A stretch of DNA of 64,000 bases from Herbinix hemicellulosilytica (GTDB lineage Bacteria > Bacillota > Clostridia > Lachnospirales > Lachnospiraceae), in the NCBI RefSeq assembly GCF_002904165.1, contig NZ_CVTD020000015.1:186001-250000 (forward strand), written 5' to 3'. Below the pieces are notes generated by a model that saw nothing but the letters and a program-made list of their open reading frames with translations, made no database searches and was not told the DNA's origin. Below are positions 10,169 through 19,110 of the stretch, in pieces (the stretch's first letter is position 1; every line of letters begins with the position of its first letter). A program made the position numbers and the translations under genes.

Positions 10169-10477
10169 CTATGCATGGATCTTTTCAATCTTAACCTTTG
10201 TATACGGCTGTCTGTGACCTTTTTTCTTGTGATATCCCTTTTTAGGCTTATATCTGAAGACAATAATCTTCTTGTTCTTGCCCTCTTCAATAACAGTTGC
10301 AGTAACCTTAGCACCTGCTACAGTAGGATTTCCAACAACCAATTTACCGTTGTTTACTGCAAGAACCTGGTCAAAAGTAACTTCTGCGCCTGCTTCTAAA
10401 CCTAACTTCTCAACTTTGATGATATCGCCTTCAGCTACTTTGTACTGTTTTCCGCCAGTTGCAATAATTGCGTACAT
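10169..10477 (-). CDS. rplU: 50S ribosomal protein L21
   Basis: Starts [18 protein letters not shown] and ends in the basic [18 protein letters not shown], the L21 signature; 102 aa. The ATG at 10477 follows GGAGGTGCAAT. First gene of the rplU-prp-rpmA operon, with a strong promoter at 10561-10589 and a 75-nt leader where an L21 autoregulatory RNA structure is common in Firmicutes; I did not resolve such a fold here. Confidence 0.97.
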   Translation of the reverse strand: MYAIIATGGKQYKVAEGDIIKVEKLGLEAGAEVTFDQVLAVNNGKLVVGNPTVAGAKVTATVIEEGKNKKIIVFRYKPKKGYHKKKGHRQPYTKVKIEKIHA

Positions 10478-10560
10478 ATTGCACCTCCTATTAACATTAC
10501 TCGCCAACTTCGGTGTCCGTATAAACGGAACTTATACCCCATTGAGCGGCACACTGTGTT

Positions 10561-10589
10561 ATAATAGCATAATGCTGATATTTTGTCAA
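10561..10589 (-). promoter_or_regulatory. rplU promoter
   Basis: TTGACA (10584-10589), a 17-bp spacer and TATTAT (10561-10566) on the minus strand. The left edge of the GTGTCAGGTAC repeat lies only 6 bp upstream of the -35. Confidence 0.85.
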
Positions 10590-10595
10590 GTAAGA

Positions 10596-10689
10596 GTGTC
10601 AGGTACCGTAAACAAACTGTAAATATTTTATGAACCAACTGTTAACATTCTCATTATTTCGTTTACAATTTGTTAACCGTACCTGACAC
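10596..10689. repeat. interspersed GTGTCAGGTAC repeat, copy 1, with imperfect terminal inverted repeats
   Basis: A 94-bp element bounded by GTGTCAGGTACC (left) and its complement GTACCTGACAC (right). The two arms match over about 28 bp with a few changes (core GTAAACAAACTGTAAA versus GTTAACAAATTGTAAA, read inward). The right part encodes the last eight codons (VSGTVNKL) and stop of the RNase G-family gene. Related copies lie at 31591-31645 and 48472-48523. The form resembles a small non-autonomous mobile repeat. Confidence 0.75.
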
Positions 10690-11898
10690 CTCCTGAATTT
10701 GTTCGTGTAACGGCTTTCTTACTTTCTTTCTCGTAATCTCAACCAAACCCAAAGTAGTCATATCTACCAGAGTTGTTTTTATCGGATCTTTTTTCAGATA
10801 ACTTTCTAACTCCTGCATCAAAAGATCTTTATGCTCCTTTAGCTCCATATCTATAAAGTCTACTATTATTATTCCGCTTAAATTGCGAAGCCGTATCTGT
10901 TTTGCAATTTCTTTGGCAGCTTCCAGGTTTATCTTTAAAAATGTTTCCTGTACCTTTTTCTTTCCTGCTATGGCTTTTCCCGTATTGACATCGATTACCG
11001 TCAAGGCTTCCGTAGGCTGTATTACCAAAGTTCCGCCCGATTTAAGCCAAACAGTAGGCCTTACGGCCTCTTTTACTTTCTCATTTATGCCGTAAAGATC
11101 AGCCAAACTAATGGTGTCATCCTGATAAAATCTGAGTTTTTCAAGATCTTCCGGCTGGTGCTTTTCCAAATATTCTTTCATATTTTCATATAATTCGGTA
11201 TCGTCGGTTACAAATTCATCTACCTGATCAGAATAGCCGTCCCTGATATCGCATATATACCCGGGAGGGGTCCTGTATAATAAAGAGAAACAAGTCTTAT
11301 GCACCCCGTAGGTACGGATATTGTTATATATATCAATCAGGTTTTTTATTTCCTTTATTATTAATTCTTCCTGAACATAAGCCGCATTGGTCCTGACAAT
11401 AAATCCGTATTCTTTGCAGACGTATGGCCTTACCAGATTTTTCAGGCGCTTACGTTCTTCGGCATCTTCTATCTTTTTTGAAATTCCTATAGAGGAATTA
11501 CCGTAAGTTAATGCCGCATATTTGCCCGTCAGATTAATATTTGAACTGACCACCGGTGCCTTTGACTTAACATCCTCCTTTATCACCTGGACTACCAGTT
11601 CATCCCCAATCTTAACCTGGATTTCCTTTAGCTTTTCCCCTTCCTCCGGTTTTGGCTGGTTAGCCATAATGGGATAACGGTTTTCAGCCATGGCATAATA
11701 ACACATCCTGCCGTCGGCTATCTCTACAAAAGCAGCATTTATATTCTTAACAATATTCTTTACCTTACCAAGATATATATTGCCCAAAATTTCGTTATCT
11801 TTAGACGGGCTTAACGATACCTGCACCAAATCCATCCCATCAAATAATGCTGAGATAATTGTATCCTTATACCTGGTAATTATCAGTTTATGATTCAT
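10663..11898 (-). CDS. rng: ribonuclease E/G family protein, C-terminus replaced by repeat sequence
   Basis: Endoribonuclease acting in rRNA maturation and mRNA turnover. The S1 domain lies at about residues 38-120 (GNIYLGKVKNIVKNINAAFV). The catalytic acidic motifs are TVIDVNTGK (about 297) and IIVDFIDM (about 342). The protein then reads VEITRKKVRKPLHEQIQE and ends immediately in VSGTVNKL, encoded by repeat copy 1. Family members normally continue with a CPxCxG zinc-link and a small domain, both missing here; no remainder of them is seen downstream. The ATG at 11898 follows GGGGG. The catalytic core is intact, but oligomerisation through the zinc link is probably lost or altered. Confidence 0.88.
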   Translation of the reverse strand: MNHKLIITRYKDTIISALFDGMDLVQVSLSPSKDNEILGNIYLGKVKNIVKNINAAFVEIADGRMCYYAMAENRYPIMANQPKPEEGEKLKEIQVKIGDELVVQVIKEDVKSKAPVVSSNINLTGKYAALTYGNSSIGISKKIEDAEERKRLKNLVRPYVCKEYGFIVRTNAAYVQEELIIKEIKNLIDIYNNIRTYGVHKTCFSLLYRTPPGYICDIRDGYSDQVDEFVTDDTELYENMKEYLEKHQPEDLEKLRFYQDDTISLADLYGINEKVKEAVRPTVWLKSGGTLVIQPTEALTVIDVNTGKAIAGKKKVQETFLKINLEAAKEIAKQIRLRNLSGIIIVDFIDMELKEHKDLLMQELESYLKKDPIKTTLVDMTTLGLVEITRKKVRKPLHEQIQEVSGTVNKL

Positions 11899-11973
11899 AA
11901 AGAATCCCCCTATAGGTAATTAACATATAAAATAGGTAATTAAAGCATAAATTAAAAGTACATAACTCAGCCT

Positions 11974-12810
11974 CTATCTGTCCAGGCAATCCAGGGGAAT
12001 CAATTTCCCGCTGTCTTCTTCTTCGGTATACAGCTCCAGCCTGTGTACCTGCCAGGCATAAGGATTATAATCAATATCAAATTCTTGGCAAAATGCTTCC
12101 ATCACCAGTTCCGGCTTTAAATTGGAAGCACTTCCCGTAGCCACCTGCATATATACTTTAATGCCGTTTTCATAAACGTCTGCCACACTTTCGGTTTCAA
12201 GAGAAAAACTTCTTTCATCATTTACCGGTCTTTTTACCTGGCCCAAATAATTTTTCAGTTTTTCTGCAAACTCTTCATAAGAAAATGAAACCATAGAAAT
12301 CATAGGTTTTATATCGACAAGTTTTTGGCTGGTTTTTGTCTTTTTATTTATAAATATTTCCTGTTTGGCATAAAATTTTTCAAATGCTTCCTTAAATTTA
12401 TCCTGAGCTTGCAAACCGTCTTTCAGCAGGTAGCCGTCCTTTAACGAAACAAGGTAATCCGCCTTTGATACCAAAGACATGGCGTTTACATGTTTTTCAT
12501 TTTGCCCCGGTTCTCTTAGCAAATGAAACCCGACTACCTTAAATCCCTCAGTTAAAACATTATTTATTTTCTCAACCATATCTTTCGGAGCCTGGCTTGA
12601 TAATAGGCTTATGTCCACATATTCCCCGTCACTGGTAAGGCCAAGGCCTAGCGGTGCTGCAAATGACATTATCTGGTGAGGATTGAAGCCTTTGGTGTAT
12701 TCGTTGTCATAACCGGCCCTTCTAAATGCTTTCTGGAAATATCTCATTACATCCAGGTGTCCTATAAATTTCATGGCACCGTATTTTTGAAATTTAATTC
12801 TGGCCTTCAT
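11974..12810 (-). CDS. TIGR03936-type radical-SAM-linked protein (DUF2344)
   Basis: A 278-aa protein beginning MKARIKFQKYGAMKFIGHLDVMRYFQKAFRR-like, cut here to its key motif IGHLDVMRYF, followed by the characteristic GYDNEYTKGFNPHQ and APLGLGLTSDGEYVD. In other bacteria the same domain is fused to the radical SAM enzyme encoded just upstream. The two genes overlap by 17 bp here (start at 12810 after AGGAGG), which supports a joint, still unassigned function, possibly linked to translation given the ribosomal neighbours. Confidence 0.88.
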   Translation of the reverse strand: MKARIKFQKYGAMKFIGHLDVMRYFQKAFRRAGYDNEYTKGFNPHQIMSFAAPLGLGLTSDGEYVDISLLSSQAPKDMVEKINNVLTEGFKVVGFHLLREPGQNEKHVNAMSLVSKADYLVSLKDGYLLKDGLQAQDKFKEAFEKFYAKQEIFINKKTKTSQKLVDIKPMISMVSFSYEEFAEKLKNYLGQVKRPVNDERSFSLETESVADVYENGIKVYMQVATGSASNLKPELVMEAFCQEFDIDYNPYAWQVHRLELYTEEEDSGKLIPLDCLDR

Positions 12811-14704
12811 AATTACCTCCTGCTGCCGCATTTTTATTTTCATTATTATTTTCAAAGCAAACTCCACCGCCAAATGCCTTAGCTCCGCAATTATAGCATA
12901 ACATTCTGCAGTTTGGAGTTACGGTGCCTTGTTTAGCTCTTTTATATTCTCTGAGTAAAAATGCCTTGCTTACACCGGCATCTATAAAATCCCAAGGGAA
13001 AATCTCATCCTCATTACGTTCTCTGCTGGTGTAGAATGATATAGAAACACCGTTATCGTTAAAGGCTTTTACCCATTTGTCATAATCAAAAAATTCACTC
13101 CAGGAATCATAGATACATCCGGCTTTGTAAGCATCGTAAATAACCTTGCAAAGCCTGCGGTCTCCTCTTGCCAATACTCCTTCCAATTCGCTAAGTTCCG
13201 CTTCATGCCAGTTGTATACGATACTTTTTCTGTTTAATTGTTCGTTTATCTTGCTTCTTAAAAGCTGCTGCTTCTTTATATACTCCCGAGGTGTATCCAT
13301 CCTTGCCCACTGGAAAGGAGTAAAAGGCTTTGGCACAAAGAAAGAAGTGCTTACGACAATATTTGCCTTACCCTGTCTTTGGTCCTTTGGAATCTTATAA
13401 TATTCCCTGGCAATTTTATCAGCAAGAACAGCAATTCCCTCAATATCTTCTTCCGTTTCTGTGGGAAGCCCCATCATAAAGTACAGCTTGACCCTGTTCC
13501 AGCCGCTTAAGAATGCCTCCGAAGCACCGGACAATATATCTTCTTCTGTAAGTCCTTTATTTATTACATCCCTAAGCCTTTGGGTTCCGGCTTCAGGGGC
13601 AAAAGTAATACTGCTTTTTCTTACATCCTGTACCTTGCCCATTACATCCAGGGAAAATGCATCGATTCTGAGGGAAGGTAAAGAGATGTTTACTCCTTTG
13701 GAGCCGAATTCGTCTATCAAAAAATAAACCAGGTCCTTAAGCTTTGAATAATCACTGGAGCTTAAGGAACTTAATGATATCTCCTCATGCCCGGTAGACT
13801 CAAGCATTTCATAAGCACATTTTTTTAAGTATTCCAGGTCTCTTTCCCTGTTGGGACGGTAAATCATTCCTGCCTGACAGAATCTGCACCCTCTTATACA
13901 TCCCCTTTGAATCTCCAGCACCACCCGGTCCTGGGTAATTTTAATAAGCGGCACAAGCGGTCTTGTAGGATGATAAGAATCATTTATATCCATTGCCACC
14001 TGTCTTTTAATACGTTCGGGTGCAGCCTCATAGTTTTTCTTAAAGCTTTTTATAGTGAAATCATCATTATACTCAACGTCATAAAGCAAAGGAACATATA
14101 TGCCCTCAATTTGAGAAACCGCTTCAAGAAATTCTCTTCTCGATTTACCTTGATGTTTATATTCCTTATACAAGTCTAAAATATCGTTATAAACGGTCTC
14201 TCCTTCCCCGATATAGAAAAAGTCAAAGAAATCGGCTATCGGTTCCGGGTTGTAAGTACATGGTCCCCCGCCAATCACTATGGGATCATCTTCAGACCTG
14301 TCCTTTGAAAATATAGGTATTTGTGACAGTTCCAGTACCTGAAGTATATTGGTATAACACATTTCATACTGGATGGTAATACCCAGGAAATCAAAATTCT
14401 TGACAGGATCCTGGCTTTCCAAAGCAAACAGAGGGATATTCTTTTCCCTCATAATCTTATCAAGATCCACCCAGGGAGAATATACTCTTTCACAGTATGT
14501 ATCTTCCCTGCTGTTTAATATATCATAAAGAATCTGAAGTCCCAGGTGGGACATACCTATTTCGTATACATCCGGAAAACACAGGCAAAATCTTATATCC
14601 ACATCCTTGGGGTCTTTAACCCTCATATTTATCTCCCCGCCGATATAGCGCGCAGGCTTGTCTACGGAAAGGAGAATATCATCCGTAAGTGCCAATTTTC
14701 TCAT
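12794..14704 (-). CDS. TIGR03960-type B12-binding/radical SAM protein
   Basis: A 636-aa protein with an N-terminal cobalamin-binding-like region (CFPDVYEIGMSHLGLQILY, residues 40-58), a radical SAM cluster motif CIRGCRFC (CxxxCxxC, about residue 273) and a C-terminal Cys cluster (CRMLCYNCGAKAFGGGVC). Reaction unknown. RBS AAAGGATATT precedes the ATG at 14704. It forms a translationally coupled pair with the TIGR03936 gene and stands upstream of rng-rplU-prp-rpmA, a conserved clostridial order. Confidence 0.9.
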   Translation of the reverse strand: MRKLALTDDILLSVDKPARYIGGEINMRVKDPKDVDIRFCLCFPDVYEIGMSHLGLQILYDILNSREDTYCERVYSPWVDLDKIMREKNIPLFALESQDPVKNFDFLGITIQYEMCYTNILQVLELSQIPIFSKDRSEDDPIVIGGGPCTYNPEPIADFFDFFYIGEGETVYNDILDLYKEYKHQGKSRREFLEAVSQIEGIYVPLLYDVEYNDDFTIKSFKKNYEAAPERIKRQVAMDINDSYHPTRPLVPLIKITQDRVVLEIQRGCIRGCRFCQAGMIYRPNRERDLEYLKKCAYEMLESTGHEEISLSSLSSSDYSKLKDLVYFLIDEFGSKGVNISLPSLRIDAFSLDVMGKVQDVRKSSITFAPEAGTQRLRDVINKGLTEEDILSGASEAFLSGWNRVKLYFMMGLPTETEEDIEGIAVLADKIAREYYKIPKDQRQGKANIVVSTSFFVPKPFTPFQWARMDTPREYIKKQQLLRSKINEQLNRKSIVYNWHEAELSELEGVLARGDRRLCKVIYDAYKAGCIYDSWSEFFDYDKWVKAFNDNGVSISFYTSRERNEDEIFPWDFIDAGVSKAFLLREYKRAKQGTVTPNCRMLCYNCGAKAFGGGVCFENNNENKNAAAGGNYEGQN

Positions 14705-15104
14705 TATAATATCCTTTCTAACTGCTATGTTATTTTAAAGCTGATTATTATATTAATGCTTGTCCGGTTTATTGCGAAATTTAAAATACGGTAAAAATCA
14801 ATAAGAAATAATAAATCAATATAAACACACGGTTTTATGTCTAAACCTGATAATGCTCCTTATCAAGTTTTTACAACTAAATACTTTATATCTATATTAA
14901 ATATTTCGCTCCTGTTTATAAACCCTCTTCTAAAGTCCTGGTATAAATCTGTCCGGGCAATTATAGCAAATAAAGCAATAAACCGCAAAAATCAATTGTA
15001 TCATATTTTAAAATAAATATCACGATAGACAGACTTATAATTAAATCTGTTTATCGTGAATATTATACCTGATTGATTTTAAAATTACAATGAAGCATAT
15101 CCGG
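14705..15104. other. intergenic region with a terminator hairpin
   Basis: No gene. A hairpin CACGATAGACAGA / TCTGTTTATCGTG (15021-15058), read on the minus strand and followed by ATATTTATTTT, probably ends the transcript of the gene at 15105-15803. Confidence 0.6.
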
Positions 15105-15803
15105 TTACTTAAACCAAGATACTATCTTTTCCTCAATTTCTGCCAACTGGTTATACCCTGTTACATAATGCTTTATAGTTTCATACGAAAAATTTCCCCA
15201 ATTAAGTTTAACTTTATCTATTATAAATATAGCCATGAAAATAACCACAGCACATATCGTACGTATAATCAAAGACTTATAAGAAGCAATTTCTTCCTGT
15301 ATATTTACTTCTTCATTTCCATCCTGAAACAGTTTTGCTACCTTGTCTTTTTTCTTTTTGCCAAAGAATGAATTATGAATCTCCTCATCAATATAACTAT
15401 CACTGCTTACGGGAGTTTCCATAGCATACAGTTGCCTAAGGCAGGCTTCTCTTGCAAGACGAATGTATTCGGCTCTTGACATTACCGGATTATCATCCTG
15501 GCTCGGTATGAAATCTTCCTGCTTTTTGGTATTCTCATAATTTTCTCTCCAATCTTCATTTGCACCATACATCTTGTTTTCGCGATTCTCGTCGAATGAC
15601 TCTTTCTTATATGCCGTATCTTCATATTTAAATCTGTTTCTGTATGTTTCACTTTTGTACCCTGATGTATTCGTATTTTTACTGCGTCCCGAAAAATCGG
15701 ATTTATCTATCATTTCAATCGGCACAAACAGTTTTTCATTAATATTATCTGATAAACTTTTTTCAATCTGCCGATACATTTTATCCTCATAACCGACTTC
15801 CAT
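15105..15803 (-). CDS. uncharacterised tail-anchored protein
   Basis: About 232 aa, not recognised. A hydrophilic, Asn/Glu/Lys-rich N-terminal two thirds contains a possible conserved segment MSRAEYIRLAREACLRQL (about 110-127). One transmembrane helix follows near the C-terminus (IIRTICAVVIFMAIFIID, about 181-198), and then a short tail. Two ATGs are possible; the second (15803) has proper spacing from AAGGGGGT and is preferred over 15809. It stands alone between terminators, upstream of the radical SAM pair. Confidence 0.6.
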   Translation of the reverse strand: MEVGYEDKMYRQIEKSLSDNINEKLFVPIEMIDKSDFSGRSKNTNTSGYKSETYRNRFKYEDTAYKKESFDENRENKMYGANEDWRENYENTKKQEDFIPSQDDNPVMSRAEYIRLAREACLRQLYAMETPVSSDSYIDEEIHNSFFGKKKKDKVAKLFQDGNEEVNIQEEIASYKSLIIRTICAVVIFMAIFIIDKVKLNWGNFSYETIKHYVTGYNQLAEIEEKIVSWFK

Positions 15804-15991
15804 AACCATACCCCCTTAGCCTAAATTAAGGTCATGCCAGCTTCTTATTCATTATATTTAATAAATGTTTAACATATTCCTCCTAACGATAGATTACATC
15901 ATGGGTTTAAACATAATCGGATTATCTTAAAAGCATCATTTTTTAGTTCAATCTAATTAGGACCTTAGCCAATAATTCGTTTAAAACAAAA

Positions 15992-16026
15992 ATTTTCCGA
16001 AAGCACTTTACTAAGCTTCGGAAAAT
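15992..16026 (-). terminator. terminator of the ABC/two-component operon
   Basis: Stem ATTTTCCGAA / TTCGGAAAAT followed on the minus strand by TTTTGTTTT, directly after the response regulator stop. Confidence 0.8.
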
Positions 16027-16034
16027 ATAAGTCT

Positions 16035-16661
16035 TTAGAAATTTTTAAGATAATAAACGGCAATCTGAGTCCTGTGTTCCAGCCCCGTTTTTTCCAAAAT
16101 TGCGCTGATATGATTTCTAACCGTTCCGTTTGACAAAAACAGTTTCTCTCCTATCTCCTTATTGGATAAACCTTCGGCTATCAGGCCGGCTATTTCCAGC
16201 TCTCTGGGCGACAGAAGCATCTCAAACATATTTTTTTCAGGCTTACTTACCGAAATCCTGCTTCTTATAAATTCAAGTATATCTTTTTGGAATACGGTGC
16301 CGCCGGAGTTTATTACTCTTATGGCGGAAAGAATCCGGTCAGCCGGACTGTTTTTTAAAATATAGCCGTTAATTCCCGCCTGCAGGGCTTTTAAAATCAG
16401 TTCCGGCTCGTCAAAGGTTGTAAGAAGCAAAGGATTTGACAGTCCCATATCCATAATTTCTTTTCCTGCCTTAATTCCATCCTTTACAGGCATTCTTATA
16501 TCCAAAAGTACCACATCCGGTTTTAGTTCCTTTGCAAGTTCGACCGCTTCCCGGCCGTCTTTGGCCGCCCCTACACATTCCATATCAGCCTGTGTTTCAA
16601 GAATCATTTTTAATCCTTCTCTTACAATAGCATCGTCATCCGCAAGAAGCACCCGTATCAA
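16035..16661 (-). CDS. LuxR/NarL-type response regulator
   Basis: A receiver domain (MIRVLLADDDAIVREGL, phospho-acceptor Asp in PDVVLLDIRMP near residue 54) followed by a GerE/LuxR helix-turn-helix (LSPRELEIAGLIAEGLSNKE, about 142-161). I choose the TTG at 16661 as start because GGGGAGATAGGT precedes it and it gives the usual M-I-R-V-L-L start; an ATG six codons earlier has no ribosome site. Last gene of the operon with kinase and ABC exporter, so it presumably controls that exporter. Confidence 0.92.
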   Translation of the reverse strand: MIRVLLADDDAIVREGLKMILETQADMECVGAAKDGREAVELAKELKPDVVLLDIRMPVKDGIKAGKEIMDMGLSNPLLLTTFDEPELILKALQAGINGYILKNSPADRILSAIRVINSGGTVFQKDILEFIRSRISVSKPEKNMFEMLLSPRELEIAGLIAEGLSNKEIGEKLFLSNGTVRNHISAILEKTGLEHRTQIAVYYLKNF

Positions 16662-16841
16662 ACCTATCTCCCCATTCAATTAATTAACGAAATTTATTTG
16701 TTCTAAAATTAAATCAGCCATACTAAACGTTTTTAATTTATATTTAAACATTTTATGTAAACTAACCGAGTATATTGCTAACAGCTAAAATTAAGCGTCA
16801 TAAATAAAATATTCCTAAAGGTCAACCATATTTTGATTATA

Positions 16842-17957
16842 TCAATAATAAAAAATGTTCGTAACGCAAAACCCGTTTTCGTCCTTTGTTATAAAACATC
16901 TTCCTTTTGCATTGGCCGTCCGCTCTTCAATGGCTTCCAACCCCAAATGTTTTTCAAAACTTTTTCCTGTTTTGCCGTTGTCTTTGTATTCAACTTTTAT
17001 GATCTTATTAAAAACCTGAATGTTTAGGACAAACTCGGTGGCATTTGAGTGCTTCAGTACATTTGTCAGACATTCCTTTAAATTATCATGAATGCATACC
17101 CATATTTGAGGTCCTATATTCGATAAATCTCCCGATGTCATAAGCCGGGTTGAAATATTATATTTTACCTTGAAATCATCAAGAATTGCACTGATATCAT
17201 GTATATCGATAAGATACCGGTCCGTTCTTTCTTCTTTAAGGGCTGTCCGAATTTCATCAACACTCTCCCGAAGATTTTTTACGGCCTTTTCGATACTGCC
17301 CAATGCCTTATCCTGACCGTTTTTCATTTGCAGCATGGCAGCTTCCAATAGTATGATGCTCCCAGATATTCCGTGACCGATTTCATCATGAATCCTTGCC
17401 GCTATCCTGTTTCTCTCTTCCAAAGAAACAGCCGTCTTTATATTTTTCATCATATTTTTCAGGTCCGATATTTTATTTTCCAACCTCATTATCTCTTCCT
17501 TAAGCATTTCATTTTTATGTATGTACTCATTTAGTTTCTTAAGAACTGCCCTTACCAGGATAACCGTCAAAATCAATAATGCTGTCAAAATAATACCATC
17601 CATTCCGGGCGGATAAATCAGCAATAACAAGCAGATAACAACCGCAAGGACCCGGTAATACATTTTCCCGGATACGGTCAGGTCAATAAGATGCATAAGC
17701 AAAACTGTCGCAAGAGGCATCAAAAACTCAATTCCGATTAAAAAACATGCGATTAAAGAAAAAATTACCGATATATAAATTAAGGTTTGCCTTTTAAACA
17801 GCCGTTCTAACAAAAGCTCAAAAACAAAAATGCAACAAAAGCTAAGGACAGATATAATAGATGCCACTACATCCGTCTTGGCACGGCTTTCAGCCAGATA
17901 TGAAGCAGTCACTGCTGCCGTTTTAGCAATAAGATACAGGACCGGTAAATCCAACAT
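16842..17957 (-). CDS. membrane sensor histidine kinase (HisKA_3 type)
   Basis: 371 aa. The N-terminal half has several hydrophobic helices (residues 1-135) and a short coiled region. The phospho-acceptor helix is ERNRIAARIHDEIGHG (His near residue 191). The HATPase domain has the N-box NLKECLTNVLKHSNA and G-box GLEAIEERTANAKGR. It lacks a large extracellular domain, as in LiaS/DesK-like kinases that sense membrane or envelope conditions. Its ribosome site lies inside the stop of the upstream permease gene, implying coupling. Partner: the response regulator at 16035-16661. Confidence 0.9.
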   Translation of the reverse strand: MLDLPVLYLIAKTAAVTASYLAESRAKTDVVASIISVLSFCCIFVFELLLERLFKRQTLIYISVIFSLIACFLIGIEFLMPLATVLLMHLIDLTVSGKMYYRVLAVVICLLLLIYPPGMDGIILTALLILTVILVRAVLKKLNEYIHKNEMLKEEIMRLENKISDLKNMMKNIKTAVSLEERNRIAARIHDEIGHGISGSIILLEAAMLQMKNGQDKALGSIEKAVKNLRESVDEIRTALKEERTDRYLIDIHDISAILDDFKVKYNISTRLMTSGDLSNIGPQIWVCIHDNLKECLTNVLKHSNATEFVLNIQVFNKIIKVEYKDNGKTGKSFEKHLGLEAIEERTANAKGRCFITKDENGFCVTNIFYY

Positions 17958-17964
17958 AAACAGC

Positions 17965-19110
17965 CTAACCTCTTTTATAATTTTGTGAAAATAAGACCGC
18001 CCCGATTAAAAATGTAAGTAAAGTAAAGAGTAATAAAATTATAACATTATAACTAATATCAGCCGCCGGGTTATCAAGCAGTTTATTTATGGCATCGGTA
18101 ATCCAAAACTGCGGCAAAATCCTTGCGATATTCTGTAAATTCTTCGGGGCCAGTTCCAGGGTAAAATACGCCCCTCCGAGTATCGCACCTACATTGTTAA
18201 ATCCCATAATAAGCATAGTAAGACCGCTTTTTGATTTAATCATAATGGATGCGTCTATGACAAAACAGGTTACAAAGAAAGAAAACAAAGTCATAAGCAA
18301 AAATATTTGGTAAAGGGGGATTCCGATATCTGCATCCAAAACAGCCAAAAATCCGCAGAAAATAAAAGATTCTATAAGCAGCAAAAAGAAACCGAATATA
18401 CTGTTTCCTGTGATATAATGTACGGCTTTTACCGGAGTTATGGCAATCCTGTTATATATTCCTTTTTTTCTGTCATCCGCAATGATGAAAGATACCACCA
18501 TAGCCAGGGAAAATGCTATCATCAGGTAAAATCCAATGCTATAGCGAAATCCTTCCCTTTCCATGTACTTATTTGAATCTCCTGACAATATTTCTTCTTT
18601 ATAAACAGGAATATTTAATTTATCATATTCTGACAAATACCGAACAAATATTTCCTCATCGCCTTCCGAACTTTTGGACAACATATGAACAGATGAAAGA
18701 TAACTGTTCATATAAGCCTCGGTAAAGGCTGCATTTTCAAAATCATCGGTGGATGTAATTATTAATTTTTCAACTTCTCCACCGACAAACTTTTCATAAA
18801 AACTCTTAGGTATTTCAATTATAACCGAAATATCCTTGTCTATCAATAATTTGGATAGATGCTCAAAGTTATCGTTTTCTATAAGTTCATAGTTTAATTC
18901 CCGGGTAAGATAAAACTTGAAATTTTCAGAGAGAATACTCTTGTCATAATCAATAAGCCCGATTTTAATTTTGGATAAAGCCGAACCTGCTGCAAAATTC
19001 CCTATAAAATACATAAAAAGGCAAAGAACCAACCCTCCAAATACCGATAGCATAACTGCCATATGGTTTCTTTTTATATCGGATTTAATAATCAGCCAGA
19101 TGTTTTTCAT
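17965..19110 (-). CDS. ABC-2 type transporter permease
   Basis: 381 aa: one N-terminal transmembrane helix (MAVMLSVFGGLVLCLFMYFI), a large extracytoplasmic region and five C-terminal helices ending FLIGAVLFSQNYKRG, the ABC2_membrane_3 layout. Start at 19110 (MKNIWLIIKSD) after AAGGAGG, overlapping the upstream permease by 4 bp. With its sister it forms the membrane half of an exporter driven by the ATPase at 20273-21217. The substrate is unknown; drugs, antimicrobial peptides and sodium are all carried by such systems. Confidence 0.9.
   Translation of the reverse strand: MKNIWLIIKSDIKRNHMAVMLSVFGGLVLCLFMYFIGNFAAGSALSKIKIGLIDYDKSILSENFKFYLTRELNYELIENDNFEHLSKLLIDKDISVIIEIPKSFYEKFVGGEVEKLIITSTDDFENAAFTEAYMNSYLSSVHMLSKSSEGDEEIFVRYLSEYDKLNIPVYKEEILSGDSNKYMEREGFRYSIGFYLMIAFSLAMVVSFIIADDRKKGIYNRIAITPVKAVHYITGNSIFGFFLLLIESFIFCGFLAVLDADIGIPLYQIFLLMTLFSFFVTCFVIDASIMIKSKSGLTMLIMGFNNVGAILGGAYFTLELAPKNLQNIARILPQFWITDAINKLLDNPAADISYNVIILLLFTLLTFLIGAVLFSQNYKRG

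Noticed and set aside
15090-15371. Plus-strand frame opposite the tail-anchored protein gene
   Set aside because: It is antisense to a better supported gene and lacks a ribosome site.
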